Assembly (NCBI GenBank): GCA_963835935.1
Contig: CAWIHK010000005.1
Span: forward strand, 124,001 to 188,000
Length of the DNA: 64,000 nucleotides
Source: CAWIHK01 sp963835935
Lineage (GTDB): Bacteria > Bacteroidota > Ignavibacteria > UBA10030 > CAVZMI01
Reading direction: 5' to 3'
In this document: positions 10,401-18,054 of the stretch, piece after piece
Numbering within the stretch: the first letter of the stretch is position 1
How the letters are laid out: each line of letters opens with the position of its first letter
Made by a program: the position numbers and the translations under genes
The notes under the pieces: model-generated
What the model saw: only the letters and a program-made list of their open reading frames with translations
Databases searched by the model: none
What the model was told of the DNA's origin: nothing

Positions 10401-11193
10401 ACAAATCAATTAAAGTAATATTCCGAGTTTCGTAATATCTTTTTTCTGCCTCTGAGAAATTAAACACTCCGATAAGATAAATTTTTAATGCATATCTGTG
10501 CATAGTGTCATTAATCCAACCATTCCATTCTTTGAAATTAGGATCGTCTCCAGAAAATCCAATCAGACAAAGAATATTTTCTAATAAGCAATGCTCAACT
10601 GTAGTAACAAAAGCGGGATATTTTTTAGGATATGTTCTATAATCTTCTTCAGTAATAATAAATGGTGTAGTAGAAGGAAAACTACCATGAAGTTTAATAA
10701 TTCTTGGGGTTTTTGAAAGAGGCAATTTCTGTTCATTATGGATAATTTCATAACTTCTGTCAGTCTTTGTTCTTTCTAAAAGTGTATCATAATTAGTTGT
10801 AAAGACATTAATCCATGGTAATTTTAAAAGTTCTTTGTGAAGTGATGAGGGTTCATATTCCATATCAGGAATCTCTTTAAGAATTAATTCCTCTAATCTT
10901 GCCTTGTCAAGTAGTGCCTCAACTTGAGCAGCAAGTTTAAGCACGTTTAAATATTTTTCTTTCTCGTCGGGTAATTTTCCATAAATTTTCTTATAAAATA
11001 TTTGGCCAAGTTCTGCCCAATCCGGGAAGTTCCTTGCTAAAGAATTAATTGGCTTTGCATTTTTACTAAATCCTGAACCAACCATGACTGATGCTTGTCC
11101 AGACCATAATCGCTCCGCAATTTCATCTAAATAAAACTTAATATTATCAGAGATATTTAATGATTCTGATTTATCCATAAAGCATCCATTCAT
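7444..11193 (-). CDS. SIR2-domain protein, probable defence-associated sirtuin, 1249 aa
   Basis: The N-terminal ~290 residues form a SIR2-like NADase fold: GSGFS at 39-43 (nucleotide loop), FTTNYDTLLE at 131-140 with the catalytic-type Asn134, KLHGS at 168-171 with the likely catalytic His, and LIGFSGDDPNF near 215-225. The remaining ~950 residues are helical and charged, without a domain I recognise, as in long DSR-type proteins where this part senses phage. In that family, activation depletes NAD+ and aborts infection; applying this here is inference. A second ATG at 11178 (MDKSE) is an alternative start. Context supports defence: the type IIG enzyme lies directly upstream on the same strand. 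AT-content and codon use look richer in A/T than the flanking core genes. Confidence 0.85.
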   Translation of the reverse strand: MNGCFMDKSESLNISDNIKFYLDEIAERLWSGQASVMVGSGFSKNAKPINSLARNFPDWAELGQIFYKKIYGKLPDEKEKYLNVLKLAAQVEALLDKARLEELILKEIPDMEYEPSSLHKELLKLPWINVFTTNYDTLLERTKTDRSYEIIHNEQKLPLSKTPRIIKLHGSFPSTTPFIITEEDYRTYPKKYPAFVTTVEHCLLENILCLIGFSGDDPNFKEWNGWINDTMHRYALKIYLIGVFNFSEAEKRYYETRNITLIDLSLCKDIGINYFNGLQLFLDYLKFRNPSYIDIAWPTTSATGSFVHPQHQKNILEQIEPLVAEWKRQRLSFPNWVIVPEDQREILWTETEYWIDVVGVSKSINPPLDIEFLYELNWRIEKSLCPIYDQNIETYESILTRYNPYPELLEIKEATIVRSDSKYEKMLWDEIKLKWIELRIALMRLYREEGFLDKWNIVNDSMQKLISILPTELIAKLYYERCMSALFSLDIEQIRSSMKEWPINEGLPFWEAKRAGLFAELGDLQEAEILLEKSLSLIRSKLNLSPILNNYALVSQESLVMQLLHFVKQSRYWLDSNRINQNENRQNFQERWHTLKQYKCDPWREYSTFSSSLKPEPVYNPSKKEIHEFDINRVTLQFTSGSTDTEALKGYSFLRYSEETGIPFHIPHLNFGKEAALGAVKRISKYSPYWATATLFRVGDIEFVNSLIDRQWILRLTVGQVDELIEQYLKVLDSVKVDISHGDKFRSENYGIKLAGIIPEILSRLCVKCSEASRENILKFLIETYKSNNKQKYSGIPTLFQRLISSWSDYQIYNHIPELLKIPIPETMTPIEEREYPDPFGYISYNEEQVKSFTKITIDDSTIEYLLKKIESSNSEIRKRAITRINCLYEAKILNKRQEDEFGKALWSQIDSNTKLPNNTIYYKFAFLILPHPSIINPEIYFRDYLEKENFPIQKGKNSYSPNDGNIQICYEIISITKKNLFNWSETEIIALLSRLIEWWDADKELLKQKNDYSLFGNKDEEFKKHFKNIVDILTWIIIPKLSVHSDDSLKNDVSRLLKELSDYEIPCESAKVASIVMYPEKISDIFNSLIRATVSIEKATIHDAYDGLYQLIHLSQLRQIQTIPSWVWDSIVQPIKWRRIPSLQYAISTIIKIINNKASLILSQEILNDVLIGLDYLRHETILDTENSHIDIDNRLLYRSMAVKLAYHLYDYYTQKSIIVPEVVLKWKKICQSSKEFADVKKGWKEVF

Positions 11194-11216
11194 TTTGCTA
11201 GTTCAGGATTTATTTT

Positions 11217-11238
11217 AGTCATTTTATAAAAAAAATGA
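11217..11238. other. small hairpin between the type IIG and SIR2 genes
   Basis: GTCATTT and AAATGAC face each other across an A-rich loop. It may be a weak terminator or a cis element just ahead of the SIR2 gene. I found no gene in 11194-11434. Confidence 0.25.
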
Positions 11239-11434
11239 CATTACCGCATTAATCTAACCAACCCGGTTGTTCCTAAATATAGCCCTCTTTGCTCAATCAA
11301 CATTTTTTTCACTTAACGGCTCATCAATATCCAGTACCGAGAGTTCTCCATACTGGTATATTCATCATATGGTTATTTTTCGAACTCCTAAGATCATTTC
11401 ACAGTATGATAACAACCACTTAAGATTTTCCTCT

Positions 11435-13108
11435 TTACTCAAAATACTTTCCCTCCTCCACCAACAACCGATAAATCTCTTCCCGGACTTCTTTGGTCTT
11501 GGCGGAGATTTGCTCGAAGAGAACATTCAGATCCTCCGCATTATGGATTTCAGCATATTTTTTTATCTGTATGAGGCCGGAGTAAGGCGTTACAAAATCC
11601 TTGTAATCGAAAAATTTAAAATATGCCTCGTCCTGTAAACCGACGCTCTTTAATACCTGACCTTTGCAATATTTTACATTCCATTTTTTATAAAGCTGTT
11701 TGATGAGATCAACTAATTCCATAGCAAGTACCGGTCTGGCTATGATTTCGTTATCTAATACTGTAGACCAGAATGATTCTGGATTAGTTGGGCAGAGCGG
11801 ATTATCGACAAAGACTTCCGGAGCGCCGGCTACCGGATTATCTTTTTCAAACTTCGTTACTACACAGCGATTCTCGGCAAGCCCATAAGCAAAACAAAGC
11901 GAGTAAAAATATTTCTCTTTTGGCTTTGGAATATTTGGCACCCATATATCGAATTGATTGGCCCAAATGGGATATCGACCATTCAAGGATTTTGCTATAC
12001 CAAACCACATAAAAAGCTTTTGAGCCATCAATAAATTATAGGCACACATTCCATATTTATCCGATGGACCAGAAAATATTTTATTTAGATTCAAACCTAT
12101 CATTCTATTGTCGAGATAAAACCATACTCTGTCAGCTTTGTTTGATAAACGATTTTCTCCGTCCATTTTTACACGCACGGGTGTTCCATCGTCCATAAAT
12201 CCTATATATTGGGAGCTAGCTATGCCATAGGTTTTTTTATTTTCTCTTCGGAGATCTTTTATCGGCAATCCACCAAAGATTTCTTTTGATTTTAGTTCAG
12301 TTGCAGTGGGATCTCGTTTGAAATCGTACATCTGTTGTGAACAAGATTTTTTTATTGATTCTCTTTTTGCAGATAAATTTAAATTGTTTGATGACCGAAT
12401 AAGACTTTTCAATTTCTTCCCAATTGTCTCTCTATCCCAATTCCAATTGATCTGCAAATCGGAGTTGACCAAGTGCGTTAGATCTTTCACGAGCACATTA
12501 TTTTTGTTCCCTTCCTTCTTATAGTTGTAACTCCAAATGGTAAAGGAAATCGGGAATCTTCCTTTGATCTTAAAGAACTCGTTCCCTAAAAAGATAAATC
12601 CTTTTTCATACTTAAAGAATTGATCAAAAAATTTCCGGAACGGCACATACGTCGGGCGGGGAATTAGCCACGAAGTAGGTGTAAAGATAAGTATCAGCGG
12701 TGTCTGCACTTTTTTTGTATCTAACGGTTCCGGCAGTTTTATATTTTCAAAGTTCAATTCTGTTGGTGGTAAATCTCCCATTTGAACACGTGAGATATTA
12801 ATAATCTGTCCGAGAAAAGCTAAATACCGCTCCTTGCCTGCGTCGTTCCCTGTCAATTCCAAAATAGAAGGATGTATCTTGTACGATGCATCAACATCGT
12901 CACGTACTTCTTCATTTTCGTCGGTGTTTTTATACGGCGGATTCAAAAGGAATGCAATCGGTTTATCAAACTTGAAATTCTTTTCCTGTAATTCAACCAT
13001 CAGACAATTAACATACTGCTCTGCCGATTTATCAAGAAAATTTAATCCCTCATTTTTGCTTACACGCGGAATAATGGTAAAACCATCTTCAATCTGAGCA
13101 GGATCCAA
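11435..13108 (-). CDS. type IIG RM enzyme, C-terminal part (frameshifted)
   Basis: Second half of an Eco57I-like N6-adenine methyltransferase/endonuclease. It carries catalytic motif IV NPPY at residues 56-59, and the remaining ~490 residues should hold the end of the methylase core and the target-recognition region. Its only start candidate is a TTG at 13108 with no good ribosome site, and it lacks the SAM-binding motif I, which sits at the end of the upstream reading frame. Reading through 13108-13116 in the other frame continues the protein (…IER-LKLDPAQ…), so one missing base separates the halves. Together they would give about 920 residues, normal for a type IIG enzyme. Either a real inactivating mutation or an assembly error. 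Confidence 0.85.
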   Translation of the reverse strand: MDPAQIEDGFTIIPRVSKNEGLNFLDKSAEQYVNCLMVELQEKNFKFDKPIAFLLNPPYKNTDENEEVRDDVDASYKIHPSILELTGNDAGKERYLAFLGQIINISRVQMGDLPPTELNFENIKLPEPLDTKKVQTPLILIFTPTSWLIPRPTYVPFRKFFDQFFKYEKGFIFLGNEFFKIKGRFPISFTIWSYNYKKEGNKNNVLVKDLTHLVNSDLQINWNWDRETIGKKLKSLIRSSNNLNLSAKRESIKKSCSQQMYDFKRDPTATELKSKEIFGGLPIKDLRRENKKTYGIASSQYIGFMDDGTPVRVKMDGENRLSNKADRVWFYLDNRMIGLNLNKIFSGPSDKYGMCAYNLLMAQKLFMWFGIAKSLNGRYPIWANQFDIWVPNIPKPKEKYFYSLCFAYGLAENRCVVTKFEKDNPVAGAPEVFVDNPLCPTNPESFWSTVLDNEIIARPVLAMELVDLIKQLYKKWNVKYCKGQVLKSVGLQDEAYFKFFDYKDFVTPYSGLIQIKKYAEIHNAEDLNVLFEQISAKTKEVREEIYRLLVEEGKYFE

Positions 13109-13110
13109 CT

Positions 13111-14199
13111 TCAGCGTTCGATAGTTTTAAGAAGATCGGGCTGTAATTCCGAAACAATCTTATGTTTTAAATGTCCTTTCCAGCTTGTCACTAAATTGCC
13201 GGAACCGCCCGCCGGATCGAGCACGATATATTTATCGCTGAGACGGTTTTCAAAATATTCATGCACAAACCAGAGCGCAAACTTGCTTAGATTATTATCG
13301 GTGAAGAAAATGCCATGTTGTTTTGCATATTCCGGTTTTATGCGTGTAATCACTTCATCGAACCGGCTGAAATAATAATCAGCGGTAAGGCCTGAACCTT
13401 CGTTGGTGAACACAAACCGATTCTCAATATACTTTTTGAATTCTTCGTGTAATCGCGGCTTGATAAAGATAGATTCGCTTGCGCGTGATCCCTTATGACC
13501 GATGACCTGAACCGTATCGGAATTCTCTTGTATCGCTACCGTAGAAGTAACATCCCAGAAACCGACAATTGCATAGAAGCAATGGATGGCATCGATGGGA
13601 TCATCAAAAAACCGCTCTAATTGTTTAACGTGATCAATGAAATTGTGTGTATTAATCTGGATACGTTCTGTATCCAGATTTTTCAAGACCTGAATAAATT
13701 CCAGCAATACTATATCAAAATCTTTACTGAAGAATCCTTCGAAGTCCTGCGGGACAAGCTTGAATATTGCCGATTTTAGAATATCGTTTTGCTGTGACCT
13801 ATTTGTATGGCTTGCATTTACTGTTCCGATTATATTAGGAGGAGTCATCGCATCGGCTTCAGCAGAAAGTTTCTTCGTGTGATCTGGAATGCTGTTCACT
13901 TTCCAAACAGCAAGAAATTTTTCAGCAATGACACAAACAGCTGAGAATGTTAGACCTAATTTTGCATAATGAAGACCCTGATAAAAACCTTGTAAATAAT
14001 CATCGTAATTAGATTTTAACTCAACAAGAAGTTTTCCTTCGATATAAATATCTGCACCTGAAGCATCAGATTGTTTTTTGAATTTGGGACCGAAGAGTTT
14101 TTGGAACAAAGGGAAAACAAGATAATCCTTGGCGTTTTCCGTTCCCGGATTGGTCAAGTATGCTTGAAGCTGGTCGAGTTCGGTTTTGTTCTTCGGCAT
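13111..14199 (-). CDS. type IIG RM enzyme, N-terminal nuclease and SAM-motif part (frameshifted)
   Basis: First half of the split enzyme. Residues 50-62 contain GAD…VELK, a PD-(D/E)XK nuclease signature (Asp50, Glu60, Lys62), so restriction and modification were in one chain. A helical connector follows, and then methyltransferase motif I LDPAGGSGNL at 327-336. The frame stops at TGA 13113-13111, immediately after motif I, while NPPY is in the next frame. If the break is real, this half could still be a free nuclease domain without its own methylase, which would be harmful or inactive. The first 46 codons and the upstream region are duplicated at 16284-16554. Confidence 0.87.
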   Translation of the reverse strand: MPKNKTELDQLQAYLTNPGTENAKDYLVFPLFQKLFGPKFKKQSDASGADIYIEGKLLVELKSNYDDYLQGFYQGLHYAKLGLTFSAVCVIAEKFLAVWKVNSIPDHTKKLSAEADAMTPPNIIGTVNASHTNRSQQNDILKSAIFKLVPQDFEGFFSKDFDIVLLEFIQVLKNLDTERIQINTHNFIDHVKQLERFFDDPIDAIHCFYAIVGFWDVTSTVAIQENSDTVQVIGHKGSRASESIFIKPRLHEEFKKYIENRFVFTNEGSGLTADYYFSRFDEVITRIKPEYAKQHGIFFTDNNLSKFALWFVHEYFENRLSDKYIVLDPAGGSGNLVTSWKGHLKHKIVSELQPDLLKTIER

Positions 14200-14332
14200 A
14201 GTATTCTTTTCTCGAGAATTGCTATAATGACGATTTAACTCGTACCCATCATAATTTCATATGAAGTAATTGGGGCGGTAAAAGCCCTACAAGTCTAATG
14301 TAAAACAGTTGAAAAACAGAAGCAAGAGAGGG
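14060..14332. repeat. direct repeat copy A (5' head and upstream region of the type IIG gene)
   Basis: About 270 bases that recur at 16284-16554 in the same orientation. They cover the first ~46 codons of the type IIG gene and about 130 bases of its 5' region. The coding part is nearly identical. The non-coding part has diverged more around 14205-14250, then matches closely again through a shared GAAAAACAGAAGCAAGAGAG. The upstream part presumably includes the promoter. Confidence 0.85.
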
Positions 14333-14342
14333 TTTTGATTTA

Positions 14343-14387
14343 TCACCTGGATTGGTATTCCTGATTTGATTCAAAATGAAGTTTCAT
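14343..14387 (-). pseudogene. second scrap of a type III Res N-terminus
   Basis: Reads MKLHFESNQEYQSR then stop. The first 12 residues equal those of the Res-like head at 15221, and 14356-14392 match 15190-15226 at 36 of 37 bases. It sits just upstream of repeat copy A, so a break between a former res gene and the type IIG promoter region lies at about 14340. Confidence 0.5.
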
Positions 14388-14392
14388 TATTT

Positions 14393-14719
14393 ACTATTTA
14401 ATCAAATTGGCATTGAAAAGTATATACAACAATGTTATATTTAAACAGCTCGATTAGGCGAACGTCGGCTTCACGCCGTGTGTTTTATTGGTTCATCCTT
14501 TAAAACCTAGCCAATATCGGGCATTACTTTTTTATGCAATGAGTTCGAGTCGTTGTACTACTCGCTTTCTCCATTGGATTTTTTTCTACTTCTTCCATGA
14601 TTTCGTGATATTCATTTTGGGACCGCTATATTTACATACGTGATGCCCGGTTACTCCTCTTATCCCGATTCATCGGGATAATGAAACCGGGTTTTTGCTT
14701 TTATATCCCCGCCTCTATC
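14393..14719. other. non-coding stretch with hairpins
   Basis: No gene found. CGGC-TTCAC-GCCG at about 14469-14481 is followed by a T-rich stretch. A larger nested palindrome lies at 14646-14691 and is listed separately. The rest is AT-rich without clear signals. Confidence 0.4.
14646..14700 (+). terminator. nested palindrome with T-run
   Basis: Outer arms CCCGGTT (14646-14652) and AACCGGG (14685-14691) enclose a perfect inner stem TATCCCGAT/ATCGGGATA (14661-14680). TTTTT follows on the plus strand. By position it would end plus-strand transcripts, although the neighbouring genes are on the minus strand, so it may instead be a dispersed palindromic element. Confidence 0.45.
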
Positions 14720-15148
14720 TTAGTTATTCTGTCCCGGCAATCCTTTCGGAAATAGAACAACAATATCCGGTGTCTCCGGTGTCCGCTTCATTTGCCCTTC
14801 GACTTCTTCTTGATCTTTGCGAAGGGCTTCTTTTAAATCCTTCTTCGCTTGTTCTGTATAGTCGCCGGTTTTTGGATCAGTCTCGCATTTGTTTAGCATA
14901 GAATCATAATGTGGATAACACTTCTCCACCACTTCAAGATATATCTGTTCTCCTAATGATTGGTCGTCCATGGCCCATCCTTTGTCGATGTCCGGTTTCG
15001 ATGTGAACAATATTGGTGATTTCAGTTTGACGATCAGCTTTCTCGAAACTGGACCAACCTCATCAAACAATTCCATTGCTTCATCTTTATTCCGGGCGCC
15101 GCACACACTTACCGTTCCGTCCGCCCACCGATATGCATAAGTTGACAC
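14720..15148 (-). CDS. uncharacterised protein, 142 aa
   Basis: Small soluble protein opening with a STYAYRWADGTVSV block, then a segment with LFDEVG and KLIVKLKSP, an acidic middle (SLGEQIYLEVVEKCYPHY) and a charged Lys/Glu-rich helix. I place the start at GTG 15148, 7 bases after GGGAGA; the frame is open further up (TTG 15208), but that part reads out of frame over the Res head. It lies directly behind the truncated res head. Function unknown; the YRWADGT opening is familiar from conserved hypothetical proteins of mobile regions. Confidence 0.6.
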   Translation of the reverse strand: MSTYAYRWADGTVSVCGARNKDEAMELFDEVGPVSRKLIVKLKSPILFTSKPDIDKGWAMDDQSLGEQIYLEVVEKCYPHYDSMLNKCETDPKTGDYTEQAKKDLKEALRKDQEEVEGQMKRTPETPDIVVLFPKGLPGQNN

Positions 15149-15149
15149 G

Positions 15150-15221
15150 TTAGTTTCTCCCAACGATCGATTGTATGGCTTGAAGCTGATATTCCTGATT
15201 TGATTCAAAGTGAAGTTTCAT
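15150..15221 (-). pseudogene. N-terminal remnant of a type III restriction (Res) subunit
   Basis: MKLHFESNQEYQLQAIQSIV followed by three residues and a stop. The MKLHF…QYQLQAI opening is typical of type III Res helicase-nuclease subunits. Its ATG overlaps the dinD stop (TAATG), the coupling expected of a former mod-dinD-res operon. Only 23 of roughly 900 codons remain, and a different small gene follows two bases after the stop. Confidence 0.6.
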
Positions 15222-16078
15222 TATTTCCCGTTTTTCCTTGCTCGAAGTTTTTTTGTACTCTTCAAAAGTTTCTTATCTTCCGACTCGACACGACGCTTAA
15301 GTTTTTGAACATCTTCTTCCGGCGGAAGTTTTTCAGGTTCGATTCCACGTTCCTTCAGCATCTTTCTCACCGCTTCATTATTTTTCACATGTTCTTTTGT
15401 TATCGGTTGTTCGTCTTTAAGGTCGTCTTTCTTCACGTTGAAATTCGTTATTTCTGTAGCGAAGTCTTTTGCTTTTATCGTTATCGCCGGCAGAAAATCT
15501 GCAAGCGCCCGAGTCTTCGGCACGCCTAATTTCATCTTCATTTGGTCGGTTGTCGTTCCCCCAAAAAGCGCGCTGTCGCCTTTACTCCTGATGCGGGCAA
15601 ATCCGATGTGATCAACGCCCCGTTCATAAATGAGGCTTGAGAGTTCCTTCTCTGAAGTTGTCAGTTTCGCACGGGCTTTCAATCTTTCCCATTCACCAAT
15701 ACGCTTTTCCAGTAATTCTTGTTTTCGGGTTTGCACCGCAAAATAACTCATAGCAAATGCGATCTGGTCTTTGCGCGGGTCTCCATTTTGCGCGACGAGA
15801 TAACAGGCGTATCGGGTAAGCATAATATCGGATATTTCTCTCTGCGATCCTGATCCGAGATCGACCATTTTGTTGACGTCAACAAAATGGTCTTCAATTC
15901 CCTGGCCTGCATTACGGCATGCATCTTTGGCTTTATCGATAACGAGACAAAAATTTCTCCATTCCGTATAGCCGAGTAATTCCTGCACATCGCGTGCAAA
16001 CCAAAATTCTACATCTTCGGAATGCTGAGCCGTAGATTCAAAAGACTCTGTCAATTCTTTGATGATTTCTTTCTTCAT
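15221..16078 (-). CDS. dinD: DinD-like DNA-damage-inducible protein
   Basis: Full-length homologue (285 aa) of DinD: BRO-N-like opening with FWFARDVQELLGYTEWRNF at about 26-44, then MVDLGSGSQREISDIMLTRYACYLVAQNGDPRK (in pieces) and the C-terminal helical block with DHIGFARIRSKGDSALFGG. E. coli DinD is SOS-induced and inhibits RecA activity late in repair; relatives are often carried in restriction loci. Here it lies between a Mod tail and a Res head, with AGGAGA just before its ATG. No clear LexA box was seen upstream, where the old mod gene would have been, so its present promoter is unclear. Confidence 0.9.
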   Translation of the reverse strand: MKKEIIKELTESFESTAQHSEDVEFWFARDVQELLGYTEWRNFCLVIDKAKDACRNAGQGIEDHFVDVNKMVDLGSGSQREISDIMLTRYACYLVAQNGDPRKDQIAFAMSYFAVQTRKQELLEKRIGEWERLKARAKLTTSEKELSSLIYERGVDHIGFARIRSKGDSALFGGTTTDQMKMKLGVPKTRALADFLPAITIKAKDFATEITNFNVKKDDLKDEQPITKEHVKNNEAVRKMLKERGIEPEKLPPEEDVQKLKRRVESEDKKLLKSTKKLRARKNGK

Positions 16079-16086
16079 ATTCTCCT

Positions 16087-16266
16087 TTATATCGTCCTAA
16101 ATTCTATACCCGCATCTTTCATCTTCAAAACGGTATTGGTTTTCAATTGATCGTTCCCGGCGAAAAGTCGATCCAGAACAATAACCTTCTTCGGCCTGCC
16201 CACCGAAGTCTGATTTTCGACGGAGGCGGGCTTCTTTGCAATGATATTTTCGATTGCTTTGTGAAA
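16087..16266 (-). pseudogene. C-terminal remnant of a type III Mod methyltransferase
   Basis: Open for 59 codons after an in-frame TGA at 16267-16269 and ending in VIVLDRLFAGNDQLKTNT, then VLKMKDAGIEFRTI and a stop. This ending resembles C-termini of type III site-specific DNA methyltransferases. The catalytic part is gone: upstream the sequence changes abruptly into the duplicated type IIG head. The dinD ribosome site lies in the next bases. The family is my recollection, not proven. Confidence 0.5.
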
Positions 16267-16276
16267 TCAGTCACCA

Positions 16277-16423
16277 TCAGTAGGAAGCATCAGATTGTTT
16301 TTTGAATTTGGGACCGAAGAGTTTTTGGAACAAAGGGAAAACAAGATGATCCTTGGCGTTTTCCGTTCCCGGATTGGTCAGGTTTGCTTGAAGCTGGTCG
16401 AGTTCAGTTTTGTTCTTCGGCAT
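16277..16423 (-). pseudogene. truncated copy of the type IIG RM gene head
   Basis: Encodes 48 residues: the first 47 match the type IIG enzyme except at two positions (Asn for Tyr at 14, His for Tyr at 26), then Tyr and a stop. The copy breaks at codon 47, before the nuclease Glu/Lys residues. Confidence 0.8.
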
Positions 16424-16554
16424 AGTATCTATTTTTTCAAGGATTAATGTGGTGACGAATTCTCGTATACATCATAATTTCATATGGAGTCATTGGGGCG
16501 GTAGAAGCCCTGTAGGATTAATGTAAAACAGTTGAAAAACAGAAGCAAGAGAGG
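16284..16554. repeat. direct repeat copy B
   Basis: Partner of 14060-14332, same orientation, separated by about 1.95 kb holding the 142-aa gene, dinD and type III remnants. It forms the right edge of the island, next to the core gene rlmD. Confidence 0.85.
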
Positions 16555-16604
16555 ATTGTGACTAATTATTCCAACAATAACTTTGTGTTTTGTAAAACGA
16601 TTTT

Positions 16605-18050
16605 TCATTTCTTCATCTTCACCACATTCTCAACATGAAACGTGTGCGGAAACATGTCAACCGGCTGAACTTCTTCAATCGTATATCCACCTTCCACCAT
16701 CATTTTAATATCTCTTGCCTGTGTTGCCGGGTTGCAACTCACATACACAATCCGCGGCGTATTCAACCGTACAATTTCTTCAACAACTTTAGGATGCATT
16801 CCACTGCGCGGCGGATCGATGATCAAGACATCAGGTTTGGGATGATTCCTCATCCAGTCAACATCTTTCGTCAGGCGGTCTTTCAAATCACCGAGGATGA
16901 ATTCGCAATTAGTAATTCCATTCAGGCGCGCATTATTTTTAGCGTCTTCTATCGCGCTGGCAACATTTTCAACTCCGATCACTTTTGAAACACTGGCGGC
17001 AATTGATAATGCAATCGAACCGGTTCCAGAATAAAGATCGTACACAACATCCGTCGGCCGTAATTCGGCGAATTGTTTTGCTACCGCATATAATTTTTCC
17101 GCTTGAGCAGTATTGGTTTGGAAAAATGAATTCGGTGAAATCATGAACGATAAGTTGCCGAGCTTTTCCATAATCACGCCATCGCCGTGATACACACGAC
17201 TCGTTTCGCCGTATGCGATTTGAGCTTTCTTCTCATTTATCGTGTTGACGAATGTCGTGATTTGTGGAAACATGCTTACCAGATGACCGGAAATATTTTG
17301 AGCAACCGGTGGCTCGTCGGTTGAAGTCACCAGATTGATCATGATCTGACCCGTGGCACGCGCCTGACGGATGACGACGAAGCGAAGATATCCGCTGTCG
17401 GTTTTTGTGTTGTAGATTGATAGATTCTGCTCCAGACTAAATGAACGAAGCTCATTTAGTATCTGCACGCTGAGAACGGATTGCAAATGACATTCCTGTA
17501 TATCTAAAACTTTTTCCCATCGTTGTGGGATGTGGAAACCTAAGGCGAAATCGGCATGAATATTTTCTGCGGCGCCCATTTCTTCTTTTGTCAGCCATCT
17601 TCGTCCGAACGAAAATTCCATTTTATTTCGATAGTAGTAAATGTCATCCGCCCGCTCCGCCGAGCCATCATTGCCGGATAGGCGAGCGAGGCGAGCACCG
17701 ATCACAGGATTCACTTGAATTCCACGGAATCCTCCGATCCGTTCAAATGTATCGACGACGTTTTGATGCTTGAAGTCGAGCTGAGACTCGTATTTCATAT
17801 TCTGCCATTTACATCCGCCGCATAATCCGAAGTAGCGGCATCGAGGTGTGTCGCGCATATCGGATGGACGAACTATTTCTATTGCGCGGGCTTCGGCGTG
17901 ATTCTTCTTTACTTTTACAATGAGAGCTTTTACTTCGTCGCCGGGAATCGCATCTTCGACGAAGACAACAAATCCGTCGACTCTGGCAACACACTTCCCT
18001 TCGAATGCAGCATCGCTGACTTGAAGAAGTATTTCATCATTTTTGTTCAT
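16605..18050 (-). CDS. rlmD: 23S rRNA (uracil-5)-methyltransferase, RlmD/RumA family
   Basis: SAM-dependent methylation of a uracil C5 in 23S rRNA. N-terminal TRAM domain (about residues 5-60), Fe-S cluster cysteines in CRYFGLCGGC near 75-85, SAM motif DLYSGTGSIALS near 337-348, DPPRSGMH near 413-420, and catalytic YVSCNPATQARD near 440-450. Length is slightly above E. coli RlmD (433). I take ATG 18050 as the start; a TTG at 18068 would overlap the end of the ABC-F gene, which stops five bases before this ATG. Co-transcription with the ABC-F gene is likely. The exact uridine (U1939 or U747 class) cannot be decided here. Confidence 0.9.
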   Translation of the reverse strand: MNKNDEILLQVSDAAFEGKCVARVDGFVVFVEDAIPGDEVKALIVKVKKNHAEARAIEIVRPSDMRDTPRCRYFGLCGGCKWQNMKYESQLDFKHQNVVDTFERIGGFRGIQVNPVIGARLARLSGNDGSAERADDIYYYRNKMEFSFGRRWLTKEEMGAAENIHADFALGFHIPQRWEKVLDIQECHLQSVLSVQILNELRSFSLEQNLSIYNTKTDSGYLRFVVIRQARATGQIMINLVTSTDEPPVAQNISGHLVSMFPQITTFVNTINEKKAQIAYGETSRVYHGDGVIMEKLGNLSFMISPNSFFQTNTAQAEKLYAVAKQFAELRPTDVVYDLYSGTGSIALSIAASVSKVIGVENVASAIEDAKNNARLNGITNCEFILGDLKDRLTKDVDWMRNHPKPDVLIIDPPRSGMHPKVVEEIVRLNTPRIVYVSCNPATQARDIKMMVEGGYTIEEVQPVDMFPHTFHVENVVKMKK

Positions 18051-18054
18051 CGAA

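Noticed and set aside
11267..11638. 123-codon plus-strand frame across the type IIG 3' end
   Set aside because: Mostly antisense to the RM gene; the non-overlapping part shows no start signal or domain.
11435..14199. BREX PglX-type methylase
   Set aside because: The N-terminal PD-(D/E)XK signature and ~920-residue total fit type IIG; no other BREX genes are nearby.
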